The notes beneath the pieces were generated by a model. It worked only from the letters and a program-made list of their open reading frames with translations. It did no database searches and had not been told where the DNA came from. Both the position numbers and the translations under genes were made by a program. From an uncultured Campylobacter sp. (GTDB lineage: Bacteria > Campylobacterota > Campylobacteria > Campylobacterales > Campylobacteraceae): DNA of 64,000 nucleotides. Location of the stretch: assembly GCF_938041645.1 (NCBI RefSeq), contig NZ_CALIST010000022.1, forward strand, positions 1 through 64,000, given 5' to 3'. Positions 26,176 through 34,039 of this stretch are shown in pieces; position 1 is the stretch's first letter; each line of letters opens with the position of its first letter.

Positions 26176-27339
26176 CTATCTGCTGAGTGCATCCATTAGC
26201 ACTTTTCCGTATGTATCTACGTAGATGAAATCTAGCGTTAGTTGCTTTACAATCGGATTGTTTTGCATACGCACGTCTAAGTAAAATTTACCAGCCGTGA
26301 TGTTCGCGAGGGTATTTTTTGCGCTCCAGCTAAGCTCATATCCGAGTAGTACTCTAGCTCCTACGAGGGCCCGCAATAGCTCGTCTACGCTTCTTTTTGC
26401 GTGATAGAGTTGATCTGCTTTGCGATCTATCGCGAAAAACACCCCTTTTTGGCAAGCCTGCGAAATACGATCAAAAATTCTCCCTCTAGCAAGATCCTGC
26501 CAAATGCTATCGACGTCGCTAGTCTCTCCGCCCCAAGCCCTGAAGCCTTGTTCGCGAATGACCGTGCTGATATGAGCCGCCCTAAGCTCATCTGCCGTGC
26601 AGGTCTCTCCCATCTCAAAGTCTACGTCTATCGCCGTGCCGCTGATGCCGCCCATCACTCGGTTAGAGTAGCTATCGGAATAGCCGAATTCGCTAAGACC
26701 GTCTACATAGGCGATCATTCCGGCGATACGAGCTGATTGAGGGCTCATCACATAGCCGTTCGTTTCGTCATCCCAGGTTTTGACGAAAGGATAGGCGGCA
26801 AGCAGGCGAGAGGTGCCGAAGCTTCCCATCTTTGTGATAGCTTCGCTTGCGCTTGAAGCTTTGAGATCAACGATACCGGTGGCTTTGAGCCTTGTGGCCA
26901 TAGCTTCGAGTGCTGATTTGATTGCGTCCTCTCCGCTAAACTCTGGGGCGATTAGCAAATTCGGACGATAGCCGGTAGCGGACTTTGCATTTTTGAAAGC
27001 CTCTATAGCAGCCTTGCAAGCCGTGATATCGTCGCTATCATCATTATTATCGGTGCGGGTAAAAACCGATAAGATAATTTGCGTTTGCACCGCTTGATCA
27101 GCTATAGCTTTTAGTGCGCGGTAGATTGAGCCTTTTTTAAACTGCTCGCTCGCCTTCTTTTTTGCCTCGTAAATTTCCTCGAGTGCGGTGATCGCCTTGT
27201 CGGTCGTCATATAGAAATGTATGCCGTTTTCCAGCACCTCTTCATATCCTGCGATCCCGATGGGTGTAGTACTCTCTACGCTTATCGGTCGCGCCGCCTC
27301 TGCCGAAACGGTTATGTTTACTCCAAATTTTGCAGCCAT
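26176..27339 (-). CDS. Tail sheath protein (gpFI-like)
   Basis: The 387-residue protein is a contractile tail sheath monomer: N-terminal ARPISVESTTPIGIAGY, a central RPNLLIAPEFSGEDAI, SPQSARIAGMIAYVDG, and the C-terminal handshake domain (RSVDELLRALVGARVLLGYE, QNNPIVKQLTLDFIYVD). It pairs with the tube protein. Preceded by AAAGGAGAAAAG. Confidence 0.95.
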   Translation of the reverse strand: MAAKFGVNITVSAEAARPISVESTTPIGIAGYEEVLENGIHFYMTTDKAITALEEIYEAKKKASEQFKKGSIYRALKAIADQAVQTQIILSVFTRTDNNDDSDDITACKAAIEAFKNAKSATGYRPNLLIAPEFSGEDAIKSALEAMATRLKATGIVDLKASSASEAITKMGSFGTSRLLAAYPFVKTWDDETNGYVMSPQSARIAGMIAYVDGLSEFGYSDSYSNRVMGGISGTAIDVDFEMGETCTADELRAAHISTVIREQGFRAWGGETSDVDSIWQDLARGRIFDRISQACQKGVFFAIDRKADQLYHAKRSVDELLRALVGARVLLGYELSWSAKNTLANITAGKFYLDVRMQNNPIVKQLTLDFIYVDTYGKVLMDALSR

Positions 27340-27353
27340 CTTTTCTCCTTTGT

Positions 27354-27896
27354 TTAAAATTTCGATATCAAATATATGGCGATAAACGCCAAGTCCTGCA
27401 TTGCACCGTAAAAGAGCTCCTGCCTAGCCCATGCCGTGTTTACTTCAAATTTCTTAAAAGTGAAGATAAATTTCGTGCAGTATCCCAACTCGCAAGCAAG
27501 CGGAAAACCTACCGCAAGAGCTACGGCTAGAAGCGGCGCGGCGTAAAGACCCGCAAAGGCTAGCGGCACGAATACCGGCAGCCACCAAAGTAGCCCGCGC
27601 AGAAAGAGGCAAAGCCTGCAATAGCCTAGCCAATGCGCGCGCGGATCGAAAAGCTTCGCGGCGATGCACTCGATAAATTTCACTTCGCGTTCGTCGGTAT
27701 AACTGCCGTGGGTTACGAGCGCGCCGACCCATACGCCCCAGCCTTTCGCCTCGCCCAGCAAATACCCAAGCCCGCAGATGATCGCAAGGTAAAAATTTCC
27801 CAAAAATGCAAATATTAGCAGAGCCACTACCAAAGCGTTCACTTTGGCGAAGTAGGCGTATCGCCCGCGTAGTCTGTTGAGTATCGCAAACATCAT
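27354..27896 (-). CDS. Phage membrane protein of unknown function
   Basis: The roughly 180-residue protein has four or five membrane helices (for example LVVALLIFAFLGNFYLAII and LLWWLPVFVPLAFAGLYA). I start at the ATG at 27896, which overlaps the TGA of the preceding gene as TGATG. It sits between the fibre genes and the sheath gene, a usual cargo position; a role in immunity to other phages or in the envelope is possible but unproven. Confidence 0.7.
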   Translation of the reverse strand: MMFAILNRLRGRYAYFAKVNALVVALLIFAFLGNFYLAIICGLGYLLGEAKGWGVWVGALVTHGSYTDEREVKFIECIAAKLFDPRAHWLGYCRLCLFLRGLLWWLPVFVPLAFAGLYAAPLLAVALAVGFPLACELGYCTKFIFTFKKFEVNTAWARQELFYGAMQDLAFIAIYLISKF

Positions 27897-28150
27897 CAAT
27901 CCTTTGGTCTTGTTTTTACGATGTCAGCGAATTCATCGCTACCTAGATACCAGAAAGGCTTTGAGCCGTCCTCGTAGCGAAATTTCATGAAATCATTGGG
28001 ATGAGTTGCAAGGTGCGCGATCACGCGAAAGATATTCATCATATTGGAATGATCCCACTGATCGCACTTTCTAGCACGCAAGAAAATTACTATCGGGCAA
28101 GCCAAAATCCCAAGAATAAAGCTCGTCAGAAAAAGAATAAAATATCCCAT
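27896..28150 (-). CDS. Small phage membrane protein
   Basis: The 84-residue product has an N-terminal membrane helix (MGYFILFLTSFILGILACPI) and a soluble tail (KCDQWDHSNMMNIFRVIAHL... KPFWYLGSDEF). It is coupled to the following membrane-protein gene by the overlapping TGATG. Probably a two-gene module; function unknown. Confidence 0.7.
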   Translation of the reverse strand: MGYFILFLTSFILGILACPIVIFLRARKCDQWDHSNMMNIFRVIAHLATHPNDFMKFRYEDGSKPFWYLGSDEFADIVKTRPKD

Positions 28151-28159
28151 TTGTTTCTC

Positions 28160-28708
28160 CTATACTTCAATCGTGTCCGTAAATTTGATAGCCTCAAGCT
28201 CCTTTGCGGTTTTTGCCTTCTCGATTGCGGTTTCATAGCCCCATTTCAGCACGTGGAGCTTCTGCCCCGCAATCTGAATGGCGCGCTTAATCTTTTTGAG
28301 ATCCTCCTGCCCGTTTATCTTTTTCATCGTATTGTCATACATCCTAAAGCCCCGCACCTCGAGGCTATCAAATATATCGATCATACTTCCGATATTCAGT
28401 AGATATTTATATCCGCCGTTGACGGCTCCAAAGTCTTTGATCTCAACCTTGCAGCTCTCGCCCATTGCGTTCACCCACGAAGCGAGCTCCGTGGTCTTTG
28501 CTTCGCGAAGTTGCTCGATAGGAGGCTCCTCTATTTTTATGCTGGTCTCAAGCGTTTTTGGATTGATATGAGTAGCGCCCATATTGACAGCTTTTGTCCA
28601 TTGCTCCTCGCTTATCTCTACGTTAGGTGCAGGTATGTTTTCGTGTATTTCGCTATCATAATACCCCAGTATTTCGTTTGTCTTTTTGTCGTAGTGAACA
28701 TATTTCAT
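28160..28708 (-). CDS. Tail fibre assembly-like protein (DUF4376-type)
   Basis: The 182-residue product opens MKYVHYDKKTNEILGYYDSE, a pattern shared by fibre-associated chaperones, and carries a DUF4376-like C-terminal half (TTELASWVNAMGESCKVEIK, FRMYDNTMKKI). It follows the fibre gene, so a role in fibre folding is likely. AAGGAGAATAG ribosome site. Confidence 0.7.
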   Translation of the reverse strand: MKYVHYDKKTNEILGYYDSEIHENIPAPNVEISEEQWTKAVNMGATHINPKTLETSIKIEEPPIEQLREAKTTELASWVNAMGESCKVEIKDFGAVNGGYKYLLNIGSMIDIFDSLEVRGFRMYDNTMKKINGQEDLKKIKRAIQIAGQKLHVLKWGYETAIEKAKTAKELEAIKFTDTIEV

Positions 28709-28718
28709 CTATTCTCCT

Positions 28719-29468
28719 TTAGTAGCCTACCGCAAACCAGTAGAATTTAAAGTAATCCGGCGGGGACCCCGCTATGCGCCTTACACCTATTTCAAAGCCG
28801 GTATTGCTAATATTTTGGTCTAAAGCTTCGCCTACGACGCTTACGGCAAATTCGCACTCGTTTTCCGCAGAGGTTAACGAAACGTTTAGCCTTTTGTTAA
28901 AAGCGATAGGAAAAATAACATTAGTTGAAGTTGTAGCTCCCCATTGAAGTATTAAACCATTTGGCAACTTTGTGTAGCCGTTTTGTTGTTTTGAGCTTAA
29001 AAAGCCTGCAGAAAATACATCGGATACCGCTTTCTCGCTTACTGCCGTGTCGCTCAAGCTTCCTGTGATGGAATTTTTAAGTTTTACGATGCCGGCCTCT
29101 ATCTCTGTAGCGGCTGACGGAATGTCGGTTTTTTGGGCGAATTTATCCGCAGCGACGCCGCCGAGTTTTGCGCTATCTGCGGCTTGCTCGTCTTTGCCGA
29201 GCTTACCTGCAATAGTCGTACCCATAGAGGTAAATTTTTTATCCATCTCTGATTTTGAATAGCTATCGCTTACATCGCGCTTTGTTGCAAGCGCGAGATC
29301 CGCGCCGGACTTATTATCCTCGACTTGCTTCTTAAGATAGCTCGTGCGGTTTGCCAGCTGCTTAGCTTGCTTGTTCGAAATACCATCCACCCCGCCCACT
29401 ACGGGATCGGTCGTTTCAATCTGATATATTCCGTTTTCCCACCTGACTTCCTCGGTTACATTTGCCAT
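28719..29468 (-). CDS. Tail fibre protein
   Basis: The 249-residue protein has the fibre N-terminus (VRWENGIYQIETTDPVVGG, VDGISNKQAKQLANRTSYLK), a coiled shaft region, and a gp53-like beta-rich receptor-binding end (YTKLPNGLILQWGAT, FPIAFNKRLNVSLTSAENE). It is short for a fibre, suggesting a compact spike. No invertible segment or invertase gene is seen. Confidence 0.87.
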   Translation of the reverse strand: MANVTEEVRWENGIYQIETTDPVVGGVDGISNKQAKQLANRTSYLKKQVEDNKSGADLALATKRDVSDSYSKSEMDKKFTSMGTTIAGKLGKDEQAADSAKLGGVAADKFAQKTDIPSAATEIEAGIVKLKNSITGSLSDTAVSEKAVSDVFSAGFLSSKQQNGYTKLPNGLILQWGATTSTNVIFPIAFNKRLNVSLTSAENECEFAVSVVGEALDQNISNTGFEIGVRRIAGSPPDYFKFYWFAVGY

Positions 29469-29477
29469 TATCCCTCC

Positions 29478-30023
29478 TTAATATGTTCCGTAGTTAAATT
29501 CGGCGTTATAAGTCGCGTTGCCGTTATATAGCAGCTCGCCTCTGCTATCGACGCTTACGAGCACGCAACGCGCGGGCGCAACTTTGGCCGTACGCCTTCT
29601 AATTTGCGATGCACGAGCTACATCCAAGCTCATGCTCGATATAATTGAATACTCTGCCCAGTGGTTGTTTGAGCCATACCTACGCGCGCCGTCATATTTT
29701 AAGGAGCTATCATATTTTTGGCTCAAATTTCCCTCTATGATCGCAGCGCCGCTATCGACTGCTTGCACGGCCGTTCTTACCGAGTAGAGCGTCCCCTTTA
29801 AGCGTTTGATCTCAAAAGCCCTACATATGAGCTCGCGAGCTTTATATTCGCTCAGCCCCTCTATATCTACATCAAAGCTTGCCGCCAGATGGGGCAAGAT
29901 ACTTGCGGGCGCGGTATGAGCGAGGATATTGATCGTGCCGATATCCAGTCCGTCTAAACGCACGCCAAAAAGATCGTCAAGCTTCTTGTCAAATTTAGGC
30001 TTTCCGATCGGTAGGATACTCAT
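29478..30023 (-). CDS. Tail protein I-like baseplate protein (gpI)
   Basis: The 181-residue product (MSILPIGKPKFDKKLDDLFG, ILPHLAASFDVDIEGLSEYK, CRAFEIKRLKGTLYSVRTAV) matches P2 gpI, which links the baseplate wedge to the fibres. It overlaps gpJ by 4 bp. Confidence 0.9.
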   Translation of the reverse strand: MSILPIGKPKFDKKLDDLFGVRLDGLDIGTINILAHTAPASILPHLAASFDVDIEGLSEYKARELICRAFEIKRLKGTLYSVRTAVQAVDSGAAIIEGNLSQKYDSSLKYDGARRYGSNNHWAEYSIISSMSLDVARASQIRRRTAKVAPARCVLVSVDSRGELLYNGNATYNAEFNYGTY

Positions 30024-31105
30024 AGATTAGCCTTTGCAAAGCTGAGCTCAAAACTCATCACGATATACTCGTGCTTATCCGCTTTTATATCGGCAGTGGG
30101 CGAGCTCAAGCCTACCCGATATACGCCGTTTTGATGAAGGGTGCTATAGATGCGGCTTAGGTTCAAATCCTCGCCTAAAGGCAGGCTTTTTTGCACCGCA
30201 TCGATAGCGTTTTGGATCTCCGCCTGCAAAAAAAGATCCGTTAATTCCAGCTGTGCTTTTATATTTACCGCCTTTTTGGTGGCATTTGCAACGATGACGG
30301 TATCGGTTAGCGGGCGCACTTTTTCGTCGTTTAGCGCAGTACGCACCGACTCAAGCACCGCTTCGCTTTCGTCGCTGCTTTTGACATACACTTTTACGAT
30401 GCCGGGCCCGCCGTTAAGCGCTATGGCTTCTATCACCTTTGCGTTGGCTGTAAGGGCGTGATAGACGTATGTGCTCGCTGCCCCTGCGGTGCTAAATCGC
30501 TCTAGACTTAGCACGGCGCGCTCGCGTAGCCGCTCGTCGTCCTCTACTTCAGCGCCGCCGCCGAAGCTTCCTTCTTGTTTTGCTTGCAATACGAAAGGCA
30601 GCGGGGTTTGGATGAGCTCGCATTTGGCCGCACTCTCTTTTACGAATGCATCTAATATGCTGATGCCGGTTATACTCGTTTGTCCCGCCTTGATTTGCAA
30701 ACTCTCTTTGAGTTTCGCAGTTTGTCCGTCCTGCGATGCGAGCACCAATCCCGCAGGGATCAGCACATCGTAACTAAGTGCGGCAGAGAGGCTAAATTTT
30801 ACGCTCGCCACCGGTCTTTCGCCCTTTAGCCGTTCTATACCGTACATCGCAACGATATTGTCAAGATCAGCCCCCTGCGCGAAAGGTAGCAGCATAGATT
30901 TTACGGCGCTATTTATGCGGGCTCGCAAAAGTAGCTCTCGATATGCGAGCGTTTCAAGCAGAGCCGAAAAGCGGTCGCTTTCAAGAAGCGAAATTTCATC
31001 GTCATTTAAAGAGCCTTTAAAGAGACTTTTAACGGCTTTTAAAATTTCATCGTAGCTCAACTGCTCGATAACGTTCGGATAGGGTAAATTTTTTAAAAAG
31101 CTCAT
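30020..31105 (-). CDS. Baseplate assembly protein J-like (gpJ)
   Basis: The 361-residue protein is of the gpJ/gp47 wedge family: ELLLRARINSAVKSMLLPFA, GADLDNIVAMYGI, the YDVLIPAGLVLASQDG strand, GGGAEVEDDERLRERAVLS, and GGPGIVKVYVKS. It overlaps gpW by 4 bp and gpI by 4 bp. Confidence 0.93.
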   Translation of the reverse strand: MSFLKNLPYPNVIEQLSYDEILKAVKSLFKGSLNDDEISLLESDRFSALLETLAYRELLLRARINSAVKSMLLPFAQGADLDNIVAMYGIERLKGERPVASVKFSLSAALSYDVLIPAGLVLASQDGQTAKLKESLQIKAGQTSITGISILDAFVKESAAKCELIQTPLPFVLQAKQEGSFGGGAEVEDDERLRERAVLSLERFSTAGAASTYVYHALTANAKVIEAIALNGGPGIVKVYVKSSDESEAVLESVRTALNDEKVRPLTDTVIVANATKKAVNIKAQLELTDLFLQAEIQNAIDAVQKSLPLGEDLNLSRIYSTLHQNGVYRVGLSSPTADIKADKHEYIVMSFELSFAKANL

Positions 31106-31386
31106 ATCTCTACTCCGATCTCTTTGCCGTTTGTTAGCACAATTTTAAAGCTGAGCTTGTGATCTTTAAAGCTTATGAGCTTCACTTCGTCGACCTGCAC
31201 CCGCTTTTCCCAGCGCTGCACCGCTTCGATGACGAAGTAGCTCAAATCGGCGTGAAACTCATCATTGACCCGCCTATCGATCAGCTCAAAAAGGCGGCTG
31301 CCATATTCGGGCAGCATTACCCGCGAGCCGATAGGAGTGCTTAGAATATCTTTTATGCTATCTTCTACGCTTACTAGGTATTTCAT
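31102..31386 (-). CDS. Baseplate protein W-like (gpW/gp25 lysozyme-fold)
   Basis: The 94-residue product (DSIKDILSTPIGSRVMLPEY, GSRLFELIDRRVNDEFHADL, VEAVQRWEKRV) is of the gp25/gpW wedge family. It joins the baseplate to the sheath. Confidence 0.92.
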   Translation of the reverse strand: MKYLVSVEDSIKDILSTPIGSRVMLPEYGSRLFELIDRRVNDEFHADLSYFVIEAVQRWEKRVQVDEVKLISFKDHKLSFKIVLTNGKEIGVEI

Positions 31387-31387
31387 C

Positions 31388-31993
31388 TCAATCCCTCGCT
31401 ACTCCGCCGTTGGTATGGCTCCAAAGCGAGCCCCTGCCATCGCCTATATCGCCGCTTGCCTTGAGCGAGCCTGTGATATTGAGATCTCCGTTGATAAAAA
31501 AGCTTCCGCTTCCTCCGCCGCTTCCCGCGGTCGAGATTGATCCTTGAATGACCGTATTTCCCAAAAGCTTGATATTTCCGCTTTGCACGGTCGTATCGTC
31601 CGCTTTCACATTCACCGATTTTGCGGTCAAGCTTGCGTTTTCGCAGGCGATATTGATCTGCTTTGGGCTTGAAATTTCAAGGCTGGAGTTAGCCGTATCG
31701 TAGCTCATCCTTACGCCGTCTTCAAAGCTTGCGTGGATCTTCGTATCGGTCGGGTTCGCTTTGTGGGCGGTCTGATAGATACCGCGCAGGATCATGCCTG
31801 CATTGAGCTCGCCGCGTACCGGCAGCACCAATACCTGCTCGCCCACGCGGATCGGTGCAAAGCTTACGGCGAAGGAATTGGCGAGGGGCTGGAATACGGG
31901 CAAGAAGTCGGTGACCATATCGCCGATCGCAACCCTTGCGCGATCCCCGCCTACTTCACTGACGATGCCGATCTCGTTTAGGTTATTGCTCAT
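31388..31993 (-). CDS. Baseplate spike protein V-like (gpV)
   Basis: About 201 residues from MSNNLNEIGIVSEVGGD; I choose this Met because AAGGA lies eight bases upstream. The protein has an OB-fold (ARVAIGDMVTDFLPVFQPLA) and a beta-helical, glycine-rich C-terminal spike (GNTVIQGSISTAGSGGGSGS), as in P2 gpV. It pierces the outer membrane. The 5' end overlaps the holin-like gene by 11 bp. Confidence 0.88.
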   Translation of the reverse strand: MSNNLNEIGIVSEVGGDRARVAIGDMVTDFLPVFQPLANSFAVSFAPIRVGEQVLVLPVRGELNAGMILRGIYQTAHKANPTDTKIHASFEDGVRMSYDTANSSLEISSPKQINIACENASLTAKSVNVKADDTTVQSGNIKLLGNTVIQGSISTAGSGGGSGSFFINGDLNITGSLKASGDIGDGRGSLWSHTNGGVARD

Positions 31994-32276
31994 ATTGTTC
32001 GTCCTTGTTTCTATCATCTAGATCAAATTTATTTCTTATAAATCCGACTGCCAAATCCAAAATTCCGCTGCCTTTAAAGGCACCGATCCCGCAGATCGCA
32101 AGGCTCAGGCGCATATCTTTGCAGAAAAAGAAAGATATTTCATAAACGATGTATGCGCTAAAACAGCCATCCAATACTCGTTTGATAAAATTGCCCGCGC
32201 CACGCTCGCCATACTTCAAAAAGGCCGTTACGCTGCCCGCAAAGCCTGCAGCTAATATATAGAGCAGATACTCCAT
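31983..32276 (-). CDS. Holin-like membrane protein (LydA/holin 3 type)
   Basis: The 97-residue protein has helices at about 3-20, 33-50 and 58-85 (YLLYILAAGFAGSVTAFLKY, FSAYIVYEISFFF, LSLAICGIGAFKGSGILDLA) and a charged tail. This pattern, next to spanin and lysozyme genes, fits a class holin that forms the lysis hole. Identification rests on topology and context. Confidence 0.7.
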   Translation of the reverse strand: MEYLLYILAAGFAGSVTAFLKYGERGAGNFIKRVLDGCFSAYIVYEISFFFCKDMRLSLAICGIGAFKGSGILDLAVGFIRNKFDLDDRNKDEQYEQ

Positions 32277-32279
32277 GGC

Positions 32280-32462
32280 TCATACTCTAAAGGTTTTATA
32301 TAGCGACGCAGGCGAAAAAAGAGCGCCCGCAACGCCTATACAAAGCGACCAAAGAAGGAGCACTAAATTTTCGCTTCGTATAAAGTTGTCAAAGACTACG
32401 TAAAGCTCAAGGTTAAATACCACCAAGACAAAAGCTCTAAGCAGATAAATCAAAGTTTTCAT
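32280..32462 (-). CDS. Small membrane protein in the lysis cassette
   Basis: Sixty residues from MKTLIYLLRAFVLVVFNLEL, with GGAG ten bases upstream; two membrane helices (4-20 and 30-50). It begins within the TAATG that ends the o-spanin gene. It may be a second holin or an antiholin; this is inferred from position only. Confidence 0.6.
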   Translation of the reverse strand: MKTLIYLLRAFVLVVFNLELYVVFDNFIRSENLVLLLWSLCIGVAGALFSPASLYKTFRV

Positions 32463-32683
32463 TACTCGCTCCTCGTGCAGTCTTTGGCTATCTCTTCGCA
32501 TCTCAAAAAATACCTCACAAGCTCTTTATACGCTTCAAAGCTGCCGTTTGCCGCAGGCTTGAGCGGCATTTTAAGATTACAGCGTACAGGCACATAGACT
32601 TGCTTTATTTGTGGCTCTTTATCTGCGCAGCCGCATAAACAAAGTACGCTAAAAAGCGCTATCAAGAAGTTTTTTATATGCAT
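32462..32683 (-). CDS. Rz1-like outer-membrane spanin lipoprotein
   Basis: From the ATG at 32683 the product (about 73 residues) has a type II signal with lipobox LCGC (MHIKNFLIALFSVLCLCGCA), so the acylated cysteine is residue 19, and a Pro-containing short periplasmic part. It starts inside the 3' end of the Rz-like gene in another frame (overlap 32649-32683). This overlap is characteristic of Rz/Rz1 pairs that fuse the inner and outer membranes at the last stage of lysis. Confidence 0.75.
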   Translation of the reverse strand: MHIKNFLIALFSVLCLCGCADKEPQIKQVYVPVRCNLKMPLKPAANGSFEAYKELVRYFLRCEEIAKDCTRSE

Positions 32684-32957
32684 TGAGTTGTGCCTCGCAA
32701 CTTTTATCTTTGACGTAAATTTTTGAAACGTTTTTGATCTTATCCTCGTTGCGGCGGCTTGCATTCACCTCAAGGGATTTGATCGCGGCGTTTTGCAAGC
32801 TTAGGTTTAGCTCGCATTGCTGCAACTGTATCTTGAGCTTTGCATTTTCGGTGCTTAGCTGCGAAATATCGCTTTTTAGCAGCGCTATATAGACCCCGCA
32901 CGCAGCCAGCGTCGCCGCAAAGGCGATGCCGATAAGCTTAATGTTTAAGAAGCCCAT
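32649..32957 (-). CDS. Rz-like inner-membrane spanin
   Basis: The 102-residue product has an N-terminal signal anchor (MGFLNIKLIGIAFAATLAAC) and a periplasmic coiled coil (KSDISQLSTENAKLKIQLQQ). The topology and the overlap with a small lipoprotein gene fit an i-spanin. It overlaps the lysozyme gene by 20 bp. Confidence 0.75.
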   Translation of the reverse strand: MGFLNIKLIGIAFAATLAACGVYIALLKSDISQLSTENAKLKIQLQQCELNLSLQNAAIKSLEVNASRRNEDKIKNVSKIYVKDKSCEAQLNAYKKLLDSAF

Positions 32958-33378
32958 TTAACACCTTCTTTGCACGATTTGGAGTTTGCTGCGCCCAAAG
33001 GCTACGAAGCCCGTTTGCGATAGCCTTTTCATATTCGCCCGTGCGGATATAATGAAGCGTCGTAACGAATTTTTTAACCTTGTTAACGTCCATCTGATAG
33101 CACATCTCTATCACTACATCCTGCACGTTTTGCGGTTTGTCTTGAAGCCAGGCAAAGGCTTCAAATACCCTAGGCTTTAACTTTTTTAATTTCAGCTCTA
33201 AAATTTGATCCGCCGCCGCGCGGCCCATCGGCTCTATCTTTCCGCCGTTTAGTGCTAGCTCGTCTTTGCTTAGCGCCGAAACTAAAAAGCCGTAGCCGAT
33301 AGTTTTGTAACCTCTTGTGTCTTCATAAATTTCACCGCAAAAGCCTTCGTTTTCTTTGATGTTTGCGATTAGGCTCAT
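32938..33378 (-). CDS. T4-type lysozyme (endolysin)
   Basis: About 146 residues from MSLIANIKENEGFCGEIYED; this Met has GGAGCG upstream and the next in-frame upstream codons look non-coding. The catalytic pattern E-x8-D-x5-T is clear (NEGFCGEIYEDTRGYKTIGY), as in GH24 phage lysozymes, which cut the MurNAc-GlcNAc bond. No signal peptide, so it depends on the neighbouring holin. First gene of the leftward lysis-tail operon. Confidence 0.9.
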   Translation of the reverse strand: MSLIANIKENEGFCGEIYEDTRGYKTIGYGFLVSALSKDELALNGGKIEPMGRAAADQILELKLKKLKPRVFEAFAWLQDKPQNVQDVVIEMCYQMDVNKVKKFVTTLHYIRTGEYEKAIANGLRSLWAQQTPNRAKKVLNGLLKH

Positions 33379-33422
33379 ATTCGCTCCTCGTTTTTTTGCG
33401 GCAATCATACGGATTTTTTCGC

Positions 33423-33508
33423 TCAAAATCTATCAAAGGATTTTGTCAAAGAATTTTGTCAAAAAACTGTGACAAAGAATTGTGTCAAAGAATTTTGATA
33501 GATTTTGA
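33423..33508. promoter_or_regulatory. Five 13-bp tandem repeats inside a 15-bp perfect inverted repeat, between divergent late operons
   Basis: Units begin at 33431, 33444, 33457, 33470 and 33483 with exact 13-base spacing: TATCAAAGGATTT, TGTCAAAGAATTT, TGTCAAAAAACTG, TGACAAAGAATTG, TGTCAAAGAATTT. They are bracketed by TCAAAATCTATCAAA (33423-33437) and its exact reverse complement (33494-33508). The array lies between the lysozyme gene (leftward) and the first head gene (rightward). It is probably the operator for the late activator, perhaps the Mor-like protein. Confidence 0.8.
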
Positions 33509-33557
33509 GATCTCTTTCGCGCTATAGTTGCGAAAAATGGCGAGAGCAGGAGATGGA

Positions 33558-34001
33558 ATGCTTGTAGAGTTTGAAAAAGAGTTGATCGAAACCATCAAAG
33601 AGGTTTGTAAAAATACTTCGCCCTATCTCGGTGAGCTTGAGAATAAGGACGAAATGGAGCTGCTTATAAAAGGCGGAGATAGCTTTGTGTTCGTAGAGTT
33701 TCTAAGCGAGAGATATGAAAACGTGGTGAGCAAAATAGGCACCTTCAACATTCACATTTTAAGCACAACGTCTAGCAAGCAGCAAAGCTATAGGCAAGAA
33801 AATATATATAGGGCCATCGATCTTTGTGAAAAAATCGACAAAAAGCTCAGGACGTCTGAGCTCAATAATGAATTTCGAATTGAGCCGAAAACCTTGAAAG
33901 TGACACATAATAGCATAACCGATTACGGGTATATGTATGTTTTGACGCGAGAAATTCAGACTGAGTTTCTTGAAAAAAGCGAATGGCTCAAAGAGGGCTA
34001 G
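33558..34001 (+). CDS. Mu gp37-like protein (DUF1834-type)
   Basis: About 147 residues from MLVEFEKELIETIKEVCKNT; I start here because AGGAG lies five bases before this ATG. The soluble protein (GGDSFVFVEFLSERYENVVS, QENIYRAIDLCEKI, YMYVLTREIQTEFLEK) is of the gp37-like family, which takes part in tail or neck assembly. It is the first gene of the rightward head operon. Confidence 0.7.
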   Translation: MLVEFEKELIETIKEVCKNTSPYLGELENKDEMELLIKGGDSFVFVEFLSERYENVVSKIGTFNIHILSTTSSKQQSYRQENIYRAIDLCEKIDKKLRTSELNNEFRIEPKTLKVTHNSITDYGYMYVLTREIQTEFLEKSEWLKEG

Positions 34002-34039
34002 GTTGTAAGGTTGTAACGATTGTATCGAAAGAGGAATAG

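Noticed and set aside
27354..27899. TTG start at 27899 for the phage membrane protein
   Set aside because: The ATG at 27896 overlapping the upstream TGA is the more natural coupled start.
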